Counted from the first letter of the stretch, positions 10,108-18,519 are shown. The stretch is DNA of 64,000 nt from Pseudoduganella danionis (GCF_009720775.1 NZ_WNKW01000001.1:1-64000), one strand, 5' to 3'. A program made the numbers and translations. Notes: a model not told the origin generated them from the letters alone.

Positions 10108-10581
10108 TTACTCGTCGTGCATCTGGCTTTGCAGATAGTTCTGGATGCCGACTTTCGCGATCAGATCGAGCTGGGTTTCCAGCCAGTCGATGTGTTCTTC
10201 CGTATCGTCGAGTATCTCCAGCAGCAGGTCGCGCGACACATAATCGGCGGCCTTCTCGGCAGCAGCGATGCCGGCTTTGACAGTCAGTTGGGCGCCCTGT
10301 TCCAGCGCCAGATCGGCGCCCAGCATTTCTTCCGTGTTCTCGCCGATCATGATCTTGTGCATGGCTTGCAAATTAGGCAGGCCGTCCAGCATCAGGATGC
10401 GGTCGATCAGCTTGTCGGCGTGCTTCATCTCGCCGATGGACTCGTCGTATTCCTTCTTGGCGATGCGGCTCAGACCCCAGTGGCGGTACATGCGTGCATG
10501 CAGGAAATACTGGTTGATGGCGGTCAGTTCATTGGTCAGCTGCGCATTGAGCTGCTTGATTACTTCCGGATCACCTTTCAT
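10108..10581 (-). CDS. bfr: Bacterioferritin
   Basis: A 157-residue haem-containing ferritin subunit that oxidises and stores iron in a 24-mer. The haem-ligand Met52 is present (GEMKHADK). Of the E. coli ferroxidase ligands, Glu18, Glu51, His54, Glu94 and His130 are in place. By direct count position 127, normally Glu, is Thr (DDTEEHIDW), with Glu at 128 and 129. It is the last gene of a leftward iron cluster (bfd, tonB, bfr), about 130 bp after tonB. Bfd next door would release stored iron from it. Fur control through the 11.7-kb region is possible, but a separate promoter in 10582-10714 cannot be excluded. Confidence 0.96.
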   Translation of the reverse strand: MKGDPEVIKQLNAQLTNELTAINQYFLHARMYRHWGLSRIAKKEYDESIGEMKHADKLIDRILMLDGLPNLQAMHKIMIGENTEEMLGADLALEQGAQLTVKAGIAAAEKAADYVSRDLLLEILDDTEEHIDWLETQLDLIAKVGIQNYLQSQMHDE

Positions 10582-10714
10582 GGCGTTCTCTCTTATCGTG
10601 GTGGAGGAATACGCCTATTTTGCCACGTTGCAGGCAAATTGGGGCCAGCCTGATCGCAGTCATCAAAAATGACTTGGGTCAAGTTGCTGCCCGGATAGAT
10701 CGGGCCGTGCCGGT

Positions 10715-11404
10715 TTAGCCCAGCTGGAAGTTGATCGGCACCAGCGCGTACACCGCGATGGCCTTGCCGTCTTCGATGTACGGTTTGTAGAGGGCGCGCA
10801 ACACCGCCTGACGGCCGGCTTCGTCCAGATTCGAGTAGCCCGAGGATTTCTGCACCACCACCTGCTCGGCCTGACCTTTTTCGCCGATCAGCACGCGCAG
10901 CATGACCACGCCCGTTTCGCCCAGACGGCGCGAGCTGTGCGGGTAGATGGCTTGCGGTGCCCGCAGGTATTCGACGGTGGACACGGTTTTCGGCGTGCCG
11001 GCGGCCGCTACCGGCGTGCTGGCGACGGCGGCCACGGCGACGCTGGTGCTGCTGGCCGGTGCTTCGGTACTGCGCGCGGGCGACGGCGCGACGCTGATGG
11101 TCGGCTCGCTGGCGGCGATGGCGACCGGCGGCAGCGGCGGCACGGTCACCTGCGCCACTGGCATAGGCGCGCTAGGCAGCACGGGCGGGGTGGCCGGTTT
11201 GACGGGCTCGGCGGCGGGGACGAAATTGATCGTGACGATATTCGGCAGCACGGCATGGGCGGCTTCGCGCAGCATGCCGGTGTGGAAAAGATAGAACATC
11301 AGCGCGTGGCCGGCCACGATGGCGGCCATGGGCGCCAGCTTGCGCCAGCGCGCGTGATCGTGCTCGTGGGACTGGTCGTAACTGTCGAAGCTGAGGGTGT
11401 GCAT
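10715..11404 (-). CDS. TonB-family energy-transducer protein
   Basis: A 229-residue protein that would link the inner-membrane proton channel to outer-membrane receptors. It has a short His-rich cytoplasmic N-terminus (residues 1-20), one membrane helix (about 25-45), a Pro/Ala-rich periplasmic spacer (about 60-145) and a C-terminal TonB domain with the YP motif (APQAIYPHSSRRLGETG) and GYSNLDEAGRQAV. The ATG at 11404 is preferred because the in-frame extension to 11476 overlaps bfd. Ten bases separate it from the bfd stop, implying co-transcription. No exbB/exbD is adjacent; an exbB-exbD pair lies at 44.3-45.5 kb. Confidence 0.92.
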   Translation of the reverse strand: MHTLSFDSYDQSHEHDHARWRKLAPMAAIVAGHALMFYLFHTGMLREAAHAVLPNIVTINFVPAAEPVKPATPPVLPSAPMPVAQVTVPPLPPVAIAASEPTISVAPSPARSTEAPASSTSVAVAAVASTPVAAAGTPKTVSTVEYLRAPQAIYPHSSRRLGETGVVMLRVLIGEKGQAEQVVVQKSSGYSNLDEAGRQAVLRALYKPYIEDGKAIAVYALVPINFQLG

Positions 11405-11414
11405 GGCGTCCCCC

Positions 11415-11642
11415 TTAGTTGCTGCAAGTGCTGCCGACGGTCTGGCGTTGCAGCACAGTCTCTTGCAGCGGCGCACTCTGGGCCAGCGTCTTGTTCAGCA
11501 GCTCGCTGGCGTAAGCTAAGCACTGGCCGCAGCAGGTGGCCACGCCCAGATCGCGCTGCAGTGCTTCGACGGAGTCGGAGCCCAGCTCGATGGCCATGCG
11601 GATTTCGCGGTCGGAGATGTTGTTGCAGACACAGACGATCAT
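11415..11642 (-). CDS. bfd: Bacterioferritin-associated ferredoxin
   Basis: A 75-residue [2Fe-2S] protein that donates electrons to bacterioferritin haem to mobilise stored iron. The N-terminus MIVCVCNNISDREI supplies the CxC pair and TCCGQC (about residues 37-42) the CxxC pair, as in the BFD-like domain. The ATG at 11642 is chosen because the motif must start there; upstream in-frame codons to 11705 encode unrelated residues. It is the promoter-proximal gene of bfd-tonB-bfr, divergent from feoAB, with a Fur box about 85 bp upstream. Confidence 0.95.
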   Translation of the reverse strand: MIVCVCNNISDREIRMAIELGSDSVEALQRDLGVATCCGQCLAYASELLNKTLAQSAPLQETVLQRQTVGSTCSN

Positions 11643-11726
11643 GGTATTACCTTCAGTCCTGAGTTCGATGGTGACGGTGCCGCAGGCGCGATGCCGGACT
11701 GGCACTGTTGTAATTCGTTCACTTAA

Positions 11727-11741
11727 TGCGAATCATTATCA
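11727..11741. promoter_or_regulatory. Fur box in the bfd/feoA divergent region
   Basis: TGCGAATCATTATCA matches the 7-1-7 Fur consensus TGATAATNATTATCA at 12 of 14 defined positions. It lies between the divergent bfd and feoA genes and likely represses bfd-tonB-bfr when iron is plentiful. Fur itself is encoded at 42.3-42.7 kb. Confidence 0.8.
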
Positions 11742-11790
11742 TTTCCGGTAGTGTGCCTCAGTTTTCTGCGGCATGCAAGCGCAAATAGAA

Positions 11791-11814
11791 GTAATTCGCA
11801 TTACGGTTTATAAT
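11791..11814 (+). promoter_or_regulatory. feoA promoter region with a Fur-like half-palindrome
   Basis: A perfect TATAAT hexamer lies at 11809-11814, about 100 bp before the feoA ATG. The preceding GTAATTCGCATTAC (11791-11804) is a near-palindrome containing ATTCGCATT, the reverse complement of AATGCGAAT in the left Fur box. Together they suggest a second Fur site controlling feoAB. No good -35 is visible. Confidence 0.6.
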
Positions 11815-11916
11815 AGACTCATGTTATTTCCGGCTGGAACCGCTCATTACCGGGGCGTGGGCAGGCAGGAAAGCCGCTGCGGCACGGGCCCGGCGGCGTT
11901 TTGAACGGATTTCGCC

Positions 11917-12183
11917 ATGACGCATGCTGTTCCTCTGATTACTCTCGATACGCTGCCGGTGGGCGCCAAGGCCACCGTGGTCCATATCGCCCCCGGCACC
12001 CCGCAGCATGATGGCGCCACGCTGGCGCGCCGGCTGATGGAGCTGGGCTTTGTACCGGGCGAACAGATCCGCATGCTCAAGCGCGGTATGCCCGGTGGCG
12101 AGCCGCTGGCGATCAAGGTAGGCAATGCCACCTTCGCGCTGCGTCGCTTCGAAGCGGCACTGGTATCAATTCAACCGGAATAA
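11917..12183 (+). CDS. feoA: Ferrous iron transport protein A
   Basis: An 88-residue SH3-like cytosolic protein that acts with the FeoB ferrous-iron channel. It carries the FeoA pattern (LARRLMELGFVPGEQIRML, then GEPLAIKVGNATFALRRFEA). It is three bases upstream of feoB, forming the usual feoAB operon. Its position opposite Fur-box-controlled bfd fits induction by iron limitation. Confidence 0.95.
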   Translation: MTHAVPLITLDTLPVGAKATVVHIAPGTPQHDGATLARRLMELGFVPGEQIRMLKRGMPGGEPLAIKVGNATFALRRFEAALVSIQPE

Positions 12184-12186
12184 GTT

Positions 12187-14088
12187 ATGGCTGTCGTCGA
12201 AACACGGGCGGCTGCTCCCGCCGCTGTCACTGCTGCGCCCATGGTGGCGCTGCTCGGTAATCCCAATTGTGGCAAGACCGCGCTGTTCAACCGCCTCACG
12301 GGCGCACGCCAGAAAGTGGCCAACTACGCCGGTGTGACCATCGAACGCAAAGAGGGCAGTTTCACTTCGCCCGAGGGCCGCGCCTATCGTTTACTTGATC
12401 TACCCGGTGCTTACAGCCTGTCCGCGCATACGCCGGATGAAGCCATCACGCGCGATGTGGTGGCCGGCAAGCGCGCAGGCGAGTCCGTGCCGGACGTACT
12501 GGTATGCGTGGTGAACGCCACCAATCTGCGTCTGAACCTGCGGCTGGTGCTGGAGATTAAACGCCTGGGCCTGCCCATGATACTGGCGCTGAACATGGTC
12601 GACGTGGCGCGCAAGCGCGGCATCGTGATCGACGAAGCGCGGCTGGCGCAGGAACTGGGCATGCCGGTGGTGGCTACCGTGGCCGTGCAGGCCGGTGGCG
12701 AACGCGCGCTGGTGCAGGCACTCGATGCCATGGTGTTGACGGAAAAAGCCGCACCCAAGTCGCTCGACGTGATCGATACCGTCAGCGTGGAAGAGACCCA
12801 GCGCGAAGTGCGCCGCATCCTCGCACTGGCCTGCCATGAAAAAGATGACCGCGGCAATCTGAGCGAGAAGATCGACCACATCGTGCTGCATCCGGTACTG
12901 GGGCCGATTATTCTGGCCGTGCTGATGTTCTGCGTATTCCAGGCTGTGTTCAGCTGGGCCACCGTGCCGATGGACTTGATCAAGGATGGTGTGGATGGCA
13001 TGGGCAGCATGGTGAAAAACGCCATGGCCGATGGTCTGCTGCGCAGCCTGCTGGTGGAAGGCATACTCGGTGGTGCCGGCAGCGTGCTGGTGTTCCTGCC
13101 GCAGATTCTGATTCTGTTCTTCTTCATCCTCGTGCTGGAAGACTGCGGCTATCTGCCACGCGCAGCCTTCCTGCTCGATCGCCTGATGGGCGGCGTGGGT
13201 TTATCGGGGCGTGCCTTCATTCCGCTGCTGTCCAGCTTTGCCTGCGCGATTCCCGGCATCATGGCGGCACGCACCATCCAGAATCCGCGCGACCGGCTGG
13301 TGACGATCATGATCGCGCCGCTGATGACCTGCTCGGCGCGTCTGCCCGTGTACGCGCTGATCATTGCTGCCTTCATTCCCGAGCGTGAAGTGGGCGGCTT
13401 CGTCAGTCTGCAAGGGCTGGTACTGTTTGGCCTGTACGTGACGGGCATCGTGTCGGCCATGCTGGTGGCCTACTTCATGAAGCGCAGCATGGGTGCCAAC
13501 CACCAGCAACCGCTGATGCTGGAACTGCCGTCCTACCACTGGCCGCACCTGCAGAATCTGGCGCTGGGCCTGTGGGAACGCTGCAAGATCTTTATCACCC
13601 GTGTCGGTACCATCATCCTCACGCTGATGGTGCTGTTGTGGTTCCTCAGCACCTTCCCCGGCGCGCCGGAAGGCGCGACGCATCCGCCTATCTACTACAG
13701 CCTGGCCGGCATACTGGGACGCGGTCTCGAATACATCTTCGCGCCTATCGGTTTCAACTGGCAGATCTGCATTGCGCTGGTGCCGGGTCTGGCCGCGCGC
13801 GAAGTGGCGGTCGGTGCGCTGGGCACCGTGTACGCGCTGTCGCAGAGCGGCGACGAGCTGGCCCAGTCGCTCACGCCCATTATCGCCGGTTCGTGGACGC
13901 TGCCTACCGCACTGTCGCTGCTGGCATGGTATGTGTTCGCACCGCAGTGCATGTCCACGCTGTCCGTGGTCCGGCGCGAGACCAACAGCCTGCGCTATCC
14001 GTTGCTGATGGCCGGCTATATGTTTGTACTGGCCTACTCGGCCTCGTTTATTACCTATCGCGTTGCACTGGCGCTGGCCGGAGGTTGA
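12187..14088 (+). CDS. feoB: Ferrous iron transport GTPase/permease FeoB
   Basis: A 633-residue inner-membrane Fe2+ transporter. The N-terminal G domain shows the P-loop GNPNCGKT (residues 24-31), DLPG (G3) and NMVD (G4). A helical spacer and two Gate (Nucleoside_recog-like) modules follow, with conserved Cys in FACAIPG and APLMTCSARLPVY. It is shorter than E. coli FeoB (773 aa), like other compact betaproteobacterial versions; no frameshift is evident. One base separates its stop from the small downstream Cys-rich gene. Confidence 0.97.
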   Translation: MAVVETRAAAPAAVTAAPMVALLGNPNCGKTALFNRLTGARQKVANYAGVTIERKEGSFTSPEGRAYRLLDLPGAYSLSAHTPDEAITRDVVAGKRAGESVPDVLVCVVNATNLRLNLRLVLEIKRLGLPMILALNMVDVARKRGIVIDEARLAQELGMPVVATVAVQAGGERALVQALDAMVLTEKAAPKSLDVIDTVSVEETQREVRRILALACHEKDDRGNLSEKIDHIVLHPVLGPIILAVLMFCVFQAVFSWATVPMDLIKDGVDGMGSMVKNAMADGLLRSLLVEGILGGAGSVLVFLPQILILFFFILVLEDCGYLPRAAFLLDRLMGGVGLSGRAFIPLLSSFACAIPGIMAARTIQNPRDRLVTIMIAPLMTCSARLPVYALIIAAFIPEREVGGFVSLQGLVLFGLYVTGIVSAMLVAYFMKRSMGANHQQPLMLELPSYHWPHLQNLALGLWERCKIFITRVGTIILTLMVLLWFLSTFPGAPEGATHPPIYYSLAGILGRGLEYIFAPIGFNWQICIALVPGLAAREVAVGALGTVYALSQSGDELAQSLTPIIAGSWTLPTALSLLAWYVFAPQCMSTLSVVRRETNSLRYPLLMAGYMFVLAYSASFITYRVALALAGG

Positions 14089-14089
14089 G

Positions 14090-14401
14090 ATGCTGCAGAA
14101 CCTGATCGTTGCTGTCATCGTTGTGCTGGCACTGCTGCATGTGTGCCGGCGCTATCTGCCTGCAGCGCTGCGGCGCGGCTGGGCGAATGCCCTGGCGCAG
14201 CGCGGTGTGAGTGCGGCGCTGCTGGCCCGCCTGCTCGGTGTGCGCGAAGGCTGCGGCGATGGCTGCGGTAGCTGCGGTGGCTGCGATAGCGGCCCGCAAG
14301 GCAAAGCTGGCAGCACTTCCGCCGGGGCGGCCGGGCAGGGCGGCGGCGGCGCTTCGGGCAAGCCGTCGGCCCGCGTCATCATGCTGCAGGTACAGCGCTG
14401 A
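14090..14401 (+). CDS. Small Cys-rich membrane peptide in the feo operon
   Basis: A 103-residue protein with an N-terminal membrane helix (residues 4-18), a basic stretch, and a Cys/Gly cluster (Cys55, 59, 62, 65, spacing CxxxCxxCxxC), followed by a low-complexity Gly/Ser/Ala tail. It begins one base after the feoB stop. Position and the clustered Cys suggest a FeoC-like or metal/Fe-S accessory role for FeoB, but it does not resemble the winged-helix FeoC. It may belong to the DUF6587-type family found after feoB in Burkholderiales; I am unsure of that name. The longer in-frame start at 14024 lies within feoB and is rejected. Confidence 0.75.
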   Translation: MLQNLIVAVIVVLALLHVCRRYLPAALRRGWANALAQRGVSAALLARLLGVREGCGDGCGSCGGCDSGPQGKAGSTSAGAAGQGGGGASGKPSARVIMLQVQR

Positions 14402-14403
14402 TC

Positions 14404-15075
14404 ATGATTATCGTCCACCACCTGAACAACTCCCGTTCGCAGCGCGTGCTGTGGTTGCTGGAAGAACTCGGTCTGCCTTACGAGATCGTGCGCTATCAGC
14501 GCGACCCCAAGACCATGCTGGCGCCGCCCGAACTGCGCGCGATTCACCCGCTGGGCAAGTCGCCCGTGATTACGGATGGCGAAGTGGTGGTGGCCGAATC
14601 GGGCGCCATCGTCGAATACCTGCTCGATACCTATGGGCAGGGCCGTCTGAAGCCGGCCGCCGGTACGCCGGAGCAGCGCCGCTGGACCTATTTCCTGCAC
14701 TACGCCGAAGGCTCGGCCATGACGCCGCTGCTGATGAAACTGGTGTTCGACCGTGTCGAGAGCAGCCCTGCGCCATTCTTCGTCAAGCCGATTGCGCGGG
14801 CGATCGCTCGCAAGGTACTGGGCAGCTACATCCTGCCGCAGATCGCCAGCCATCTCGATTATCTGGAACGGGAGCTGGCACAGCGCCCGTGGTTTGCCGG
14901 GGCCGAATTCAGTGCGGCCGATATCCAGATGAGCTTCCCGCTGGAAGCCGCCGCAGCCCGTGCCGGCCTGAATGCCAGCCGTCCCCACTTGATGGACTTC
15001 CTGCAGCGCATCCATAGCCGTCCCGCCTTCCAGCGTGCGCTGCAGCGTGGCGGCCCCTACGAACTGCTCAAGTAA
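14404..15075 (+). CDS. Glutathione S-transferase family protein
   Basis: A 223-residue GST. The N-terminal thioredoxin fold has NNSRSQRVLWLLEELGLPYE (glutathione-site Ser region) and cis-Pro LGKSPVI; the ESGAIVEYLL motif (about residues 65-75) contacts glutathione. The C-terminal helical domain contains FSAADIQMSFPLE. It begins two bases after the feo-operon peptide and may be read through from it. The sequence resembles bacterial beta/theta GSTs of unknown substrate and is only distantly similar to the GST at 1714. Confidence 0.9.
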   Translation: MIIVHHLNNSRSQRVLWLLEELGLPYEIVRYQRDPKTMLAPPELRAIHPLGKSPVITDGEVVVAESGAIVEYLLDTYGQGRLKPAAGTPEQRRWTYFLHYAEGSAMTPLLMKLVFDRVESSPAPFFVKPIARAIARKVLGSYILPQIASHLDYLERELAQRPWFAGAEFSAADIQMSFPLEAAAARAGLNASRPHLMDFLQRIHSRPAFQRALQRGGPYELLK

Positions 15076-15169
15076 GCCCCTGAACTGGCATCTGTTCTGG
15101 TACCAGTTCTGGCACCTGCGGCGCTACGTTACAATGGCGCCGTGAGAGTTCCTGATTTCTTTTGCTGCC

Positions 15170-15955
15170 ATGGCTAGACTGCTGGCCATCGATGGCCTCA
15201 ACATCGTACGCCGCATGTACGAGGCCAGCCCCGAACCCGATAGCGCCGACAAGGCCCTGACGGCGCTGCGCTACGCCCAGTCGGCGCTGCACAAGCTGCT
15301 GCGCCAGCACGTGCCCAGCCATGTGCTACTGGCTTTCGATGCGGGCGGCCCGACCTGGCGCCATGATCTTTACGCAGGCTATCGCGCTGGCCGCACCCCC
15401 ATGCCCGAAGTGCTGAAGACCGCGCTGGCGCCATGGCAGGCGCAGTTGCAGGCGCAGGGCTGGCCGCTGCTGGCCATCGAAGGGGTGGAAGCCGACGACG
15501 TGCTGGCCACGGCCGTGCAGCGCTGGCTGGCCGAAGGGCGCGGCGAAGCCTATGTGGCCAGTACCGACAAAGATCTGCATAGCCTGATCGCGCAGGGTGC
15601 CCTGCTGTGGGACCCGTTCAAAGGCGTGTGGCACGATGCTGCATGGGTAGAAGCCAAGTGGGGTGTGGTGCCGGCGCAACTGGCTGATCTGCTGGCGCTG
15701 ATGGGCGATCCGGCCGACTCCATTCCGGGTGTTTCCGGGGTTGGCGTGAAGACGGCAGCACGGCTGCTGCGCACCTACGGCACACTGGACGGCATACTCG
15801 CCGGCGCCGGCATCCTGCAGGACCGGCTGGGGATAACGCTACGAAAAGAGAAGGAAATGCTGTATCTTTCCAGACAATTGGTGGAATTAAAAACCGACGT
15901 GCGGCTGGGCGTGAGCTGGAATATGCTGGCGTGGTCCGGCCCCAACGGGGTTTAG
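15170..15955 (+). CDS. Stand-alone 5'-3' exonuclease / flap endonuclease (Xni/ExoIX-like)
   Basis: A 261-residue PIN-like nuclease equivalent to the N-terminal domain of DNA polymerase I. Metal-binding acidic motifs are visible: LLAIDGLNIVRR at the start, EGVEADDVLA (about 105-112), ASTDKD (about 130), then the helix-hairpin-helix region GDPADSIPGVSGVGVKTAARLL (about 185-205). It lacks polymerase domains. A role in DNA repair or Okazaki-fragment processing is expected. It may form a unit with the receiver gene 15 bp downstream. Confidence 0.9.
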   Translation: MARLLAIDGLNIVRRMYEASPEPDSADKALTALRYAQSALHKLLRQHVPSHVLLAFDAGGPTWRHDLYAGYRAGRTPMPEVLKTALAPWQAQLQAQGWPLLAIEGVEADDVLATAVQRWLAEGRGEAYVASTDKDLHSLIAQGALLWDPFKGVWHDAAWVEAKWGVVPAQLADLLALMGDPADSIPGVSGVGVKTAARLLRTYGTLDGILAGAGILQDRLGITLRKEKEMLYLSRQLVELKTDVRLGVSWNMLAWSGPNGV

Positions 15956-15970
15956 AACAGGGTAGGCAAG

Positions 15971-16432
15971 ATGTTAAAAGCAGTGATTATCGATACCAGT
16001 GCCGTCGCACGCGGCTTGCTCAATACGGTGCTGGTGGAGGGCGGTTACGATGTGGTGGGACAGGCGCACACTTGCGCCAACGGGCTGGCGCTGCTGATCA
16101 AGCACCAGCCGCACCTGATCTGCATTTCACGCGAACAGATCGAAAGCGGCGACGAGATCGTGCGCGAAATCAAAACCAACTGGCCCAAGACGCTGATTTT
16201 CATGGTGTCGAGCGAATTCGATGCCGCCACCATACAGGCAGCGCACGCCATGGGCGTGCACGGCTTCATCGTCAAGCCGTTCAAGGCCGATACGGTACTC
16301 AACACCATCCGCAATACCGTCATCACGATGGTCAAACGCCAGCGTGCCGCCATGGCACGCGATGCCGCAGCGTCGGACGGCGACGGCAAGGGTGCCGAGG
16401 GCGAAGCCGGCGGCGCGGACGCCGCCAGCTAA
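15971..16432 (+). CDS. Single-domain receiver-like protein lacking the phosphoacceptor Asp
   Basis: A 153-residue protein with a response-regulator receiver fold (residues 1-120) and an acidic Gly/Ala-rich tail (about 130-153). Switch residues Ser80/Ser81 and the conserved Lys102 (VKPF) are present, but the phosphoacceptor position in the beta-3 motif (PHLICIS) is Ser53 instead of Asp, and the N-terminal acid pair is reduced to Asp8. It therefore probably works without phosphorylation or has another function. No kinase is adjacent; the exonuclease gene precedes it by 15 bp. Confidence 0.85.
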   Translation: MLKAVIIDTSAVARGLLNTVLVEGGYDVVGQAHTCANGLALLIKHQPHLICISREQIESGDEIVREIKTNWPKTLIFMVSSEFDAATIQAAHAMGVHGFIVKPFKADTVLNTIRNTVITMVKRQRAAMARDAAASDGDGKGAEGEAGGADAAS

Positions 16433-16438
16433 TTCTTC

Positions 16439-16473
16439 AAGCAGGCCGCCGCGCATGCGCGGCTTGCCTGCTT
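16439..16473. terminator. Hairpin between convergent receiver gene and mnmA
   Basis: AAGCAGGC/GCCTGCTT (16439-16446, 16466-16473) encloses the palindrome at 16448-16463 (GCCGCGCATGCGCGGC), giving a long two-part stem. It overlaps the mnmA stop. There is no T-run on either side, so it is a structural or bidirectional terminator candidate only. Confidence 0.5.
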
Positions 16474-17578
16474 AGCCAGCCAGCGTGGAGCCGGCAATCA
16501 GGCCACCACCAAGGCAGACTTCCCCATCGTAGATCACCGCCGACTGGCCCGGCGTGACAGCCCATTGCGGGTCCATAAAGCGCAGCGCGAAATCGCTCTC
16601 GCCTTGCGGCGTGAGTTCGCAAGCCACATCGGCCTGACGGTAGCGCGTCTTGGCAGCCAGCATGCGGCTGTCCGGTGCATGGCCGGCGATCCAGCTAGCC
16701 GTATCGGCCGTCAGGCTGGCCGATTGCAGCCACGGGTGGTCATGGCCCTGCACGATGTACAGCGTGTTGTTGGCTACATCTTTGCGCGCCACATACCAGG
16801 CATCGCTGCTGCCATCTTCCTTCTTGTAGGCCTTCAGACCACCCACGCCTATGCCTTTGCGCTGGCCTAGCGTGTAGAAGCTCAGGCCCACGTGTTCGCC
16901 CACCACGCGGCCATCGTCGGTTTTCATCGGGCCGGGACGGTAGGACAGGTAGCGATTCAGGAATTCGCGGAACGGACGCTCGCCGATGAAGCAGATGCCG
17001 GTGGAATCCTTTTTGGTGGCGTTCGGCAGGCCCAGTTTGGCCGCGATCTGGCGCACTTCCGTCTTCGGAATTTCACCGAGCGGGAACAGGGTCTTGGATA
17101 GCTGCGCCTGATTCAGACGGTGCAGGAAGTAGCTCTGGTCTTTGGTGTGATCGACCGCCTTGAGCAGTTCGAACTGGCCGGCGCGTTCGCGTACGCGCGC
17201 ATAGTGGCCGGTGGCGATCAGGTCGGCACCTAGCGTCATGGCGTGGTCGAGGAAGGCCTTGAACTTGATTTCGGCATTGCACAGCACATCGGGGTTAGGC
17301 GTACGGCCTGCTTGATACTCGCGCAGGAAGTCGGCGAACACGCGGTCCTTGTATTCGCTGGCGAAGTTGACGGCTTCGATATCCACGCCGACCACGTCGG
17401 CCACGCTGGCCGCATCGATCCAGTCCTGACGGGTGGAGCAGTATTCGCTGTCGTCGTCATCTTCCCAGTTCTTCATGAACAGGCCGACTACTTCGTAGCC
17501 CTGTTCCTTGAGCAGCCACGCCGAGACCGAGGAATCGACCCCGCCAGACATACCGATCACGACTTTTTTCTTGCTCAT
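16472..17578 (-). CDS. mnmA: tRNA-specific 2-thiouridylase MnmA
   Basis: A 368-residue enzyme that thiolates U34 of Lys, Glu and Gln tRNAs. It has the PP-loop SGGVDSS (about residues 10-16), the catalytic Cys of [10 protein letters not shown] (about 102) and the second catalytic Cys in STGICFIG (about 200), plus GHYAR and the C-terminal beta-barrel. Normal length and start ([13 protein letters not shown]). A Nudix gene lies about 120 bp upstream on the same strand, the common nudJ-mnmA order. Confidence 0.98.
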   Translation of the reverse strand: MSKKKVVIGMSGGVDSSVSAWLLKEQGYEVVGLFMKNWEDDDDSEYCSTRQDWIDAASVADVVGVDIEAVNFASEYKDRVFADFLREYQAGRTPNPDVLCNAEIKFKAFLDHAMTLGADLIATGHYARVRERAGQFELLKAVDHTKDQSYFLHRLNQAQLSKTLFPLGEIPKTEVRQIAAKLGLPNATKKDSTGICFIGERPFREFLNRYLSYRPGPMKTDDGRVVGEHVGLSFYTLGQRKGIGVGGLKAYKKEDGSSDAWYVARKDVANNTLYIVQGHDHPWLQSASLTADTASWIAGHAPDSRMLAAKTRYRQADVACELTPQGESDFALRFMDPQWAVTPGQSAVIYDGEVCLGGGLIAGSTLAG

Positions 17579-17695
17579 GTTATTTCCTGAAAACTGTTTA
17601 TATCAATATCTATGTTGCCGTCGCTGCCATAGCACCAGCTATAACGCCAGCGGCAGCGGTCCTGCCGCTGCCTGCGAGCTGTGCGCGCGCTGTTG

Positions 17696-18193
17696 TCAGC
17701 CGTGGCTGCTGTCCGGTGCCGACAGGAAGACCGAAGCGTGGGTTTGCAGCAGTTCCAGCGGCGCACGGCGGCCAGCCAGATATTCGTCCACGCACTGCAG
17801 TACGGTAGGGCTGCGGTGACGTTCGGCGCAGGCAGCCAGTTCGTCGCGCGTCAGCCACATGGTGCGCAGTATGCCATCGTCGAGCGGGCGGTCATGCTGC
17901 TGGCCCGGCACGCCGCAGAAGGTGAAGCGCAGATAGGTGACTTCTTCGCCCGTGCGGTTGGAGGTGTAGCGCGACATATACATGCCGACCAGTGCGGTCG
18001 GGGTGAAATCGTGCGCGGTTTCTTCCAGCGTTTCGCGGATCACGGCCTGTTCCAGCGATTCGTGCGGGTCGAGGTGACCGGCCGGCTGGTTGATGCGGAT
18101 GCCATCGCTAGTCTGTTCTTCGATAACGAGAAATTTGCCATCCTTTTCGACGATGGCGGCAACAGTGACAGAGGGTTTCCAGATACGTGGCAT
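17696..18193 (-). CDS. Nudix hydrolase (NudJ-like phosphatase)
   Basis: A 165-residue pyrophosphohydrolase. The Nudix box runs from about residue 40, with G-x5-E-x7-RE-x2-EE visible in GHLDPHESLEQAVIRETLEE; the last Gly of the consensus is Ala. Similar proteins (E. coli NudJ) hydrolyse nucleoside di/triphosphates and thiamine pyrophosphate. The order with mnmA matches E. coli nudJ-mnmA, supporting the assignment. Substrate is not determined by sequence. Confidence 0.9.
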   Translation of the reverse strand: MPRIWKPSVTVAAIVEKDGKFLVIEEQTSDGIRINQPAGHLDPHESLEQAVIRETLEETAHDFTPTALVGMYMSRYTSNRTGEEVTYLRFTFCGVPGQQHDRPLDDGILRTMWLTRDELAACAERHRSPTVLQCVDEYLAGRRAPLELLQTHASVFLSAPDSSHG

Positions 18194-18391
18194 AGGCGAT
18201 CCTTGAAAGAGCCGACATTTTAGCCTGTTTTTACTCGGGCTCGCCCGTTTAGGCGCTGCTCTCGCTGCGTGTCATGGAAGCGACATTGAAATAGCGCAAA
18301 CTTTAGCCAGAAGAGTACGCTGGAGCAGCCTTCTTTGCGCTAGATTAAGTGTTTTAACAGCAATAGATGACATTTTGTAATAAATGTAGTG

Positions 18392-18408
18392 ATAAATGCG
18401 GCATTTAT
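18392..18408. promoter_or_regulatory. Palindrome upstream of the transhydrogenase operon
   Basis: ATAAATGC and GCATTTAT form a perfect 8-bp inverted repeat around one G, within an A/T-rich stretch (18350-18432). It lies in the 326-bp gap 18194-18519, which holds no gene. Its position about 110 bp before pntAA suggests an operator or promoter-region element; the binding protein is unknown. A weak TTTATT/TATGAT pair (18404-18409, 18427-18432) could be a promoter. Confidence 0.45.
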
Positions 18409-18519
18409 TGATAAATACGTATTAAGTATGATGGGGCCATCGAGGGGGGAACTCTGCCGCGTGCAGCCCCAGCAATCCGTGTTAGATTCTAGTCAGTTTA
18501 TTAATCTTTGGGAGGCAGC

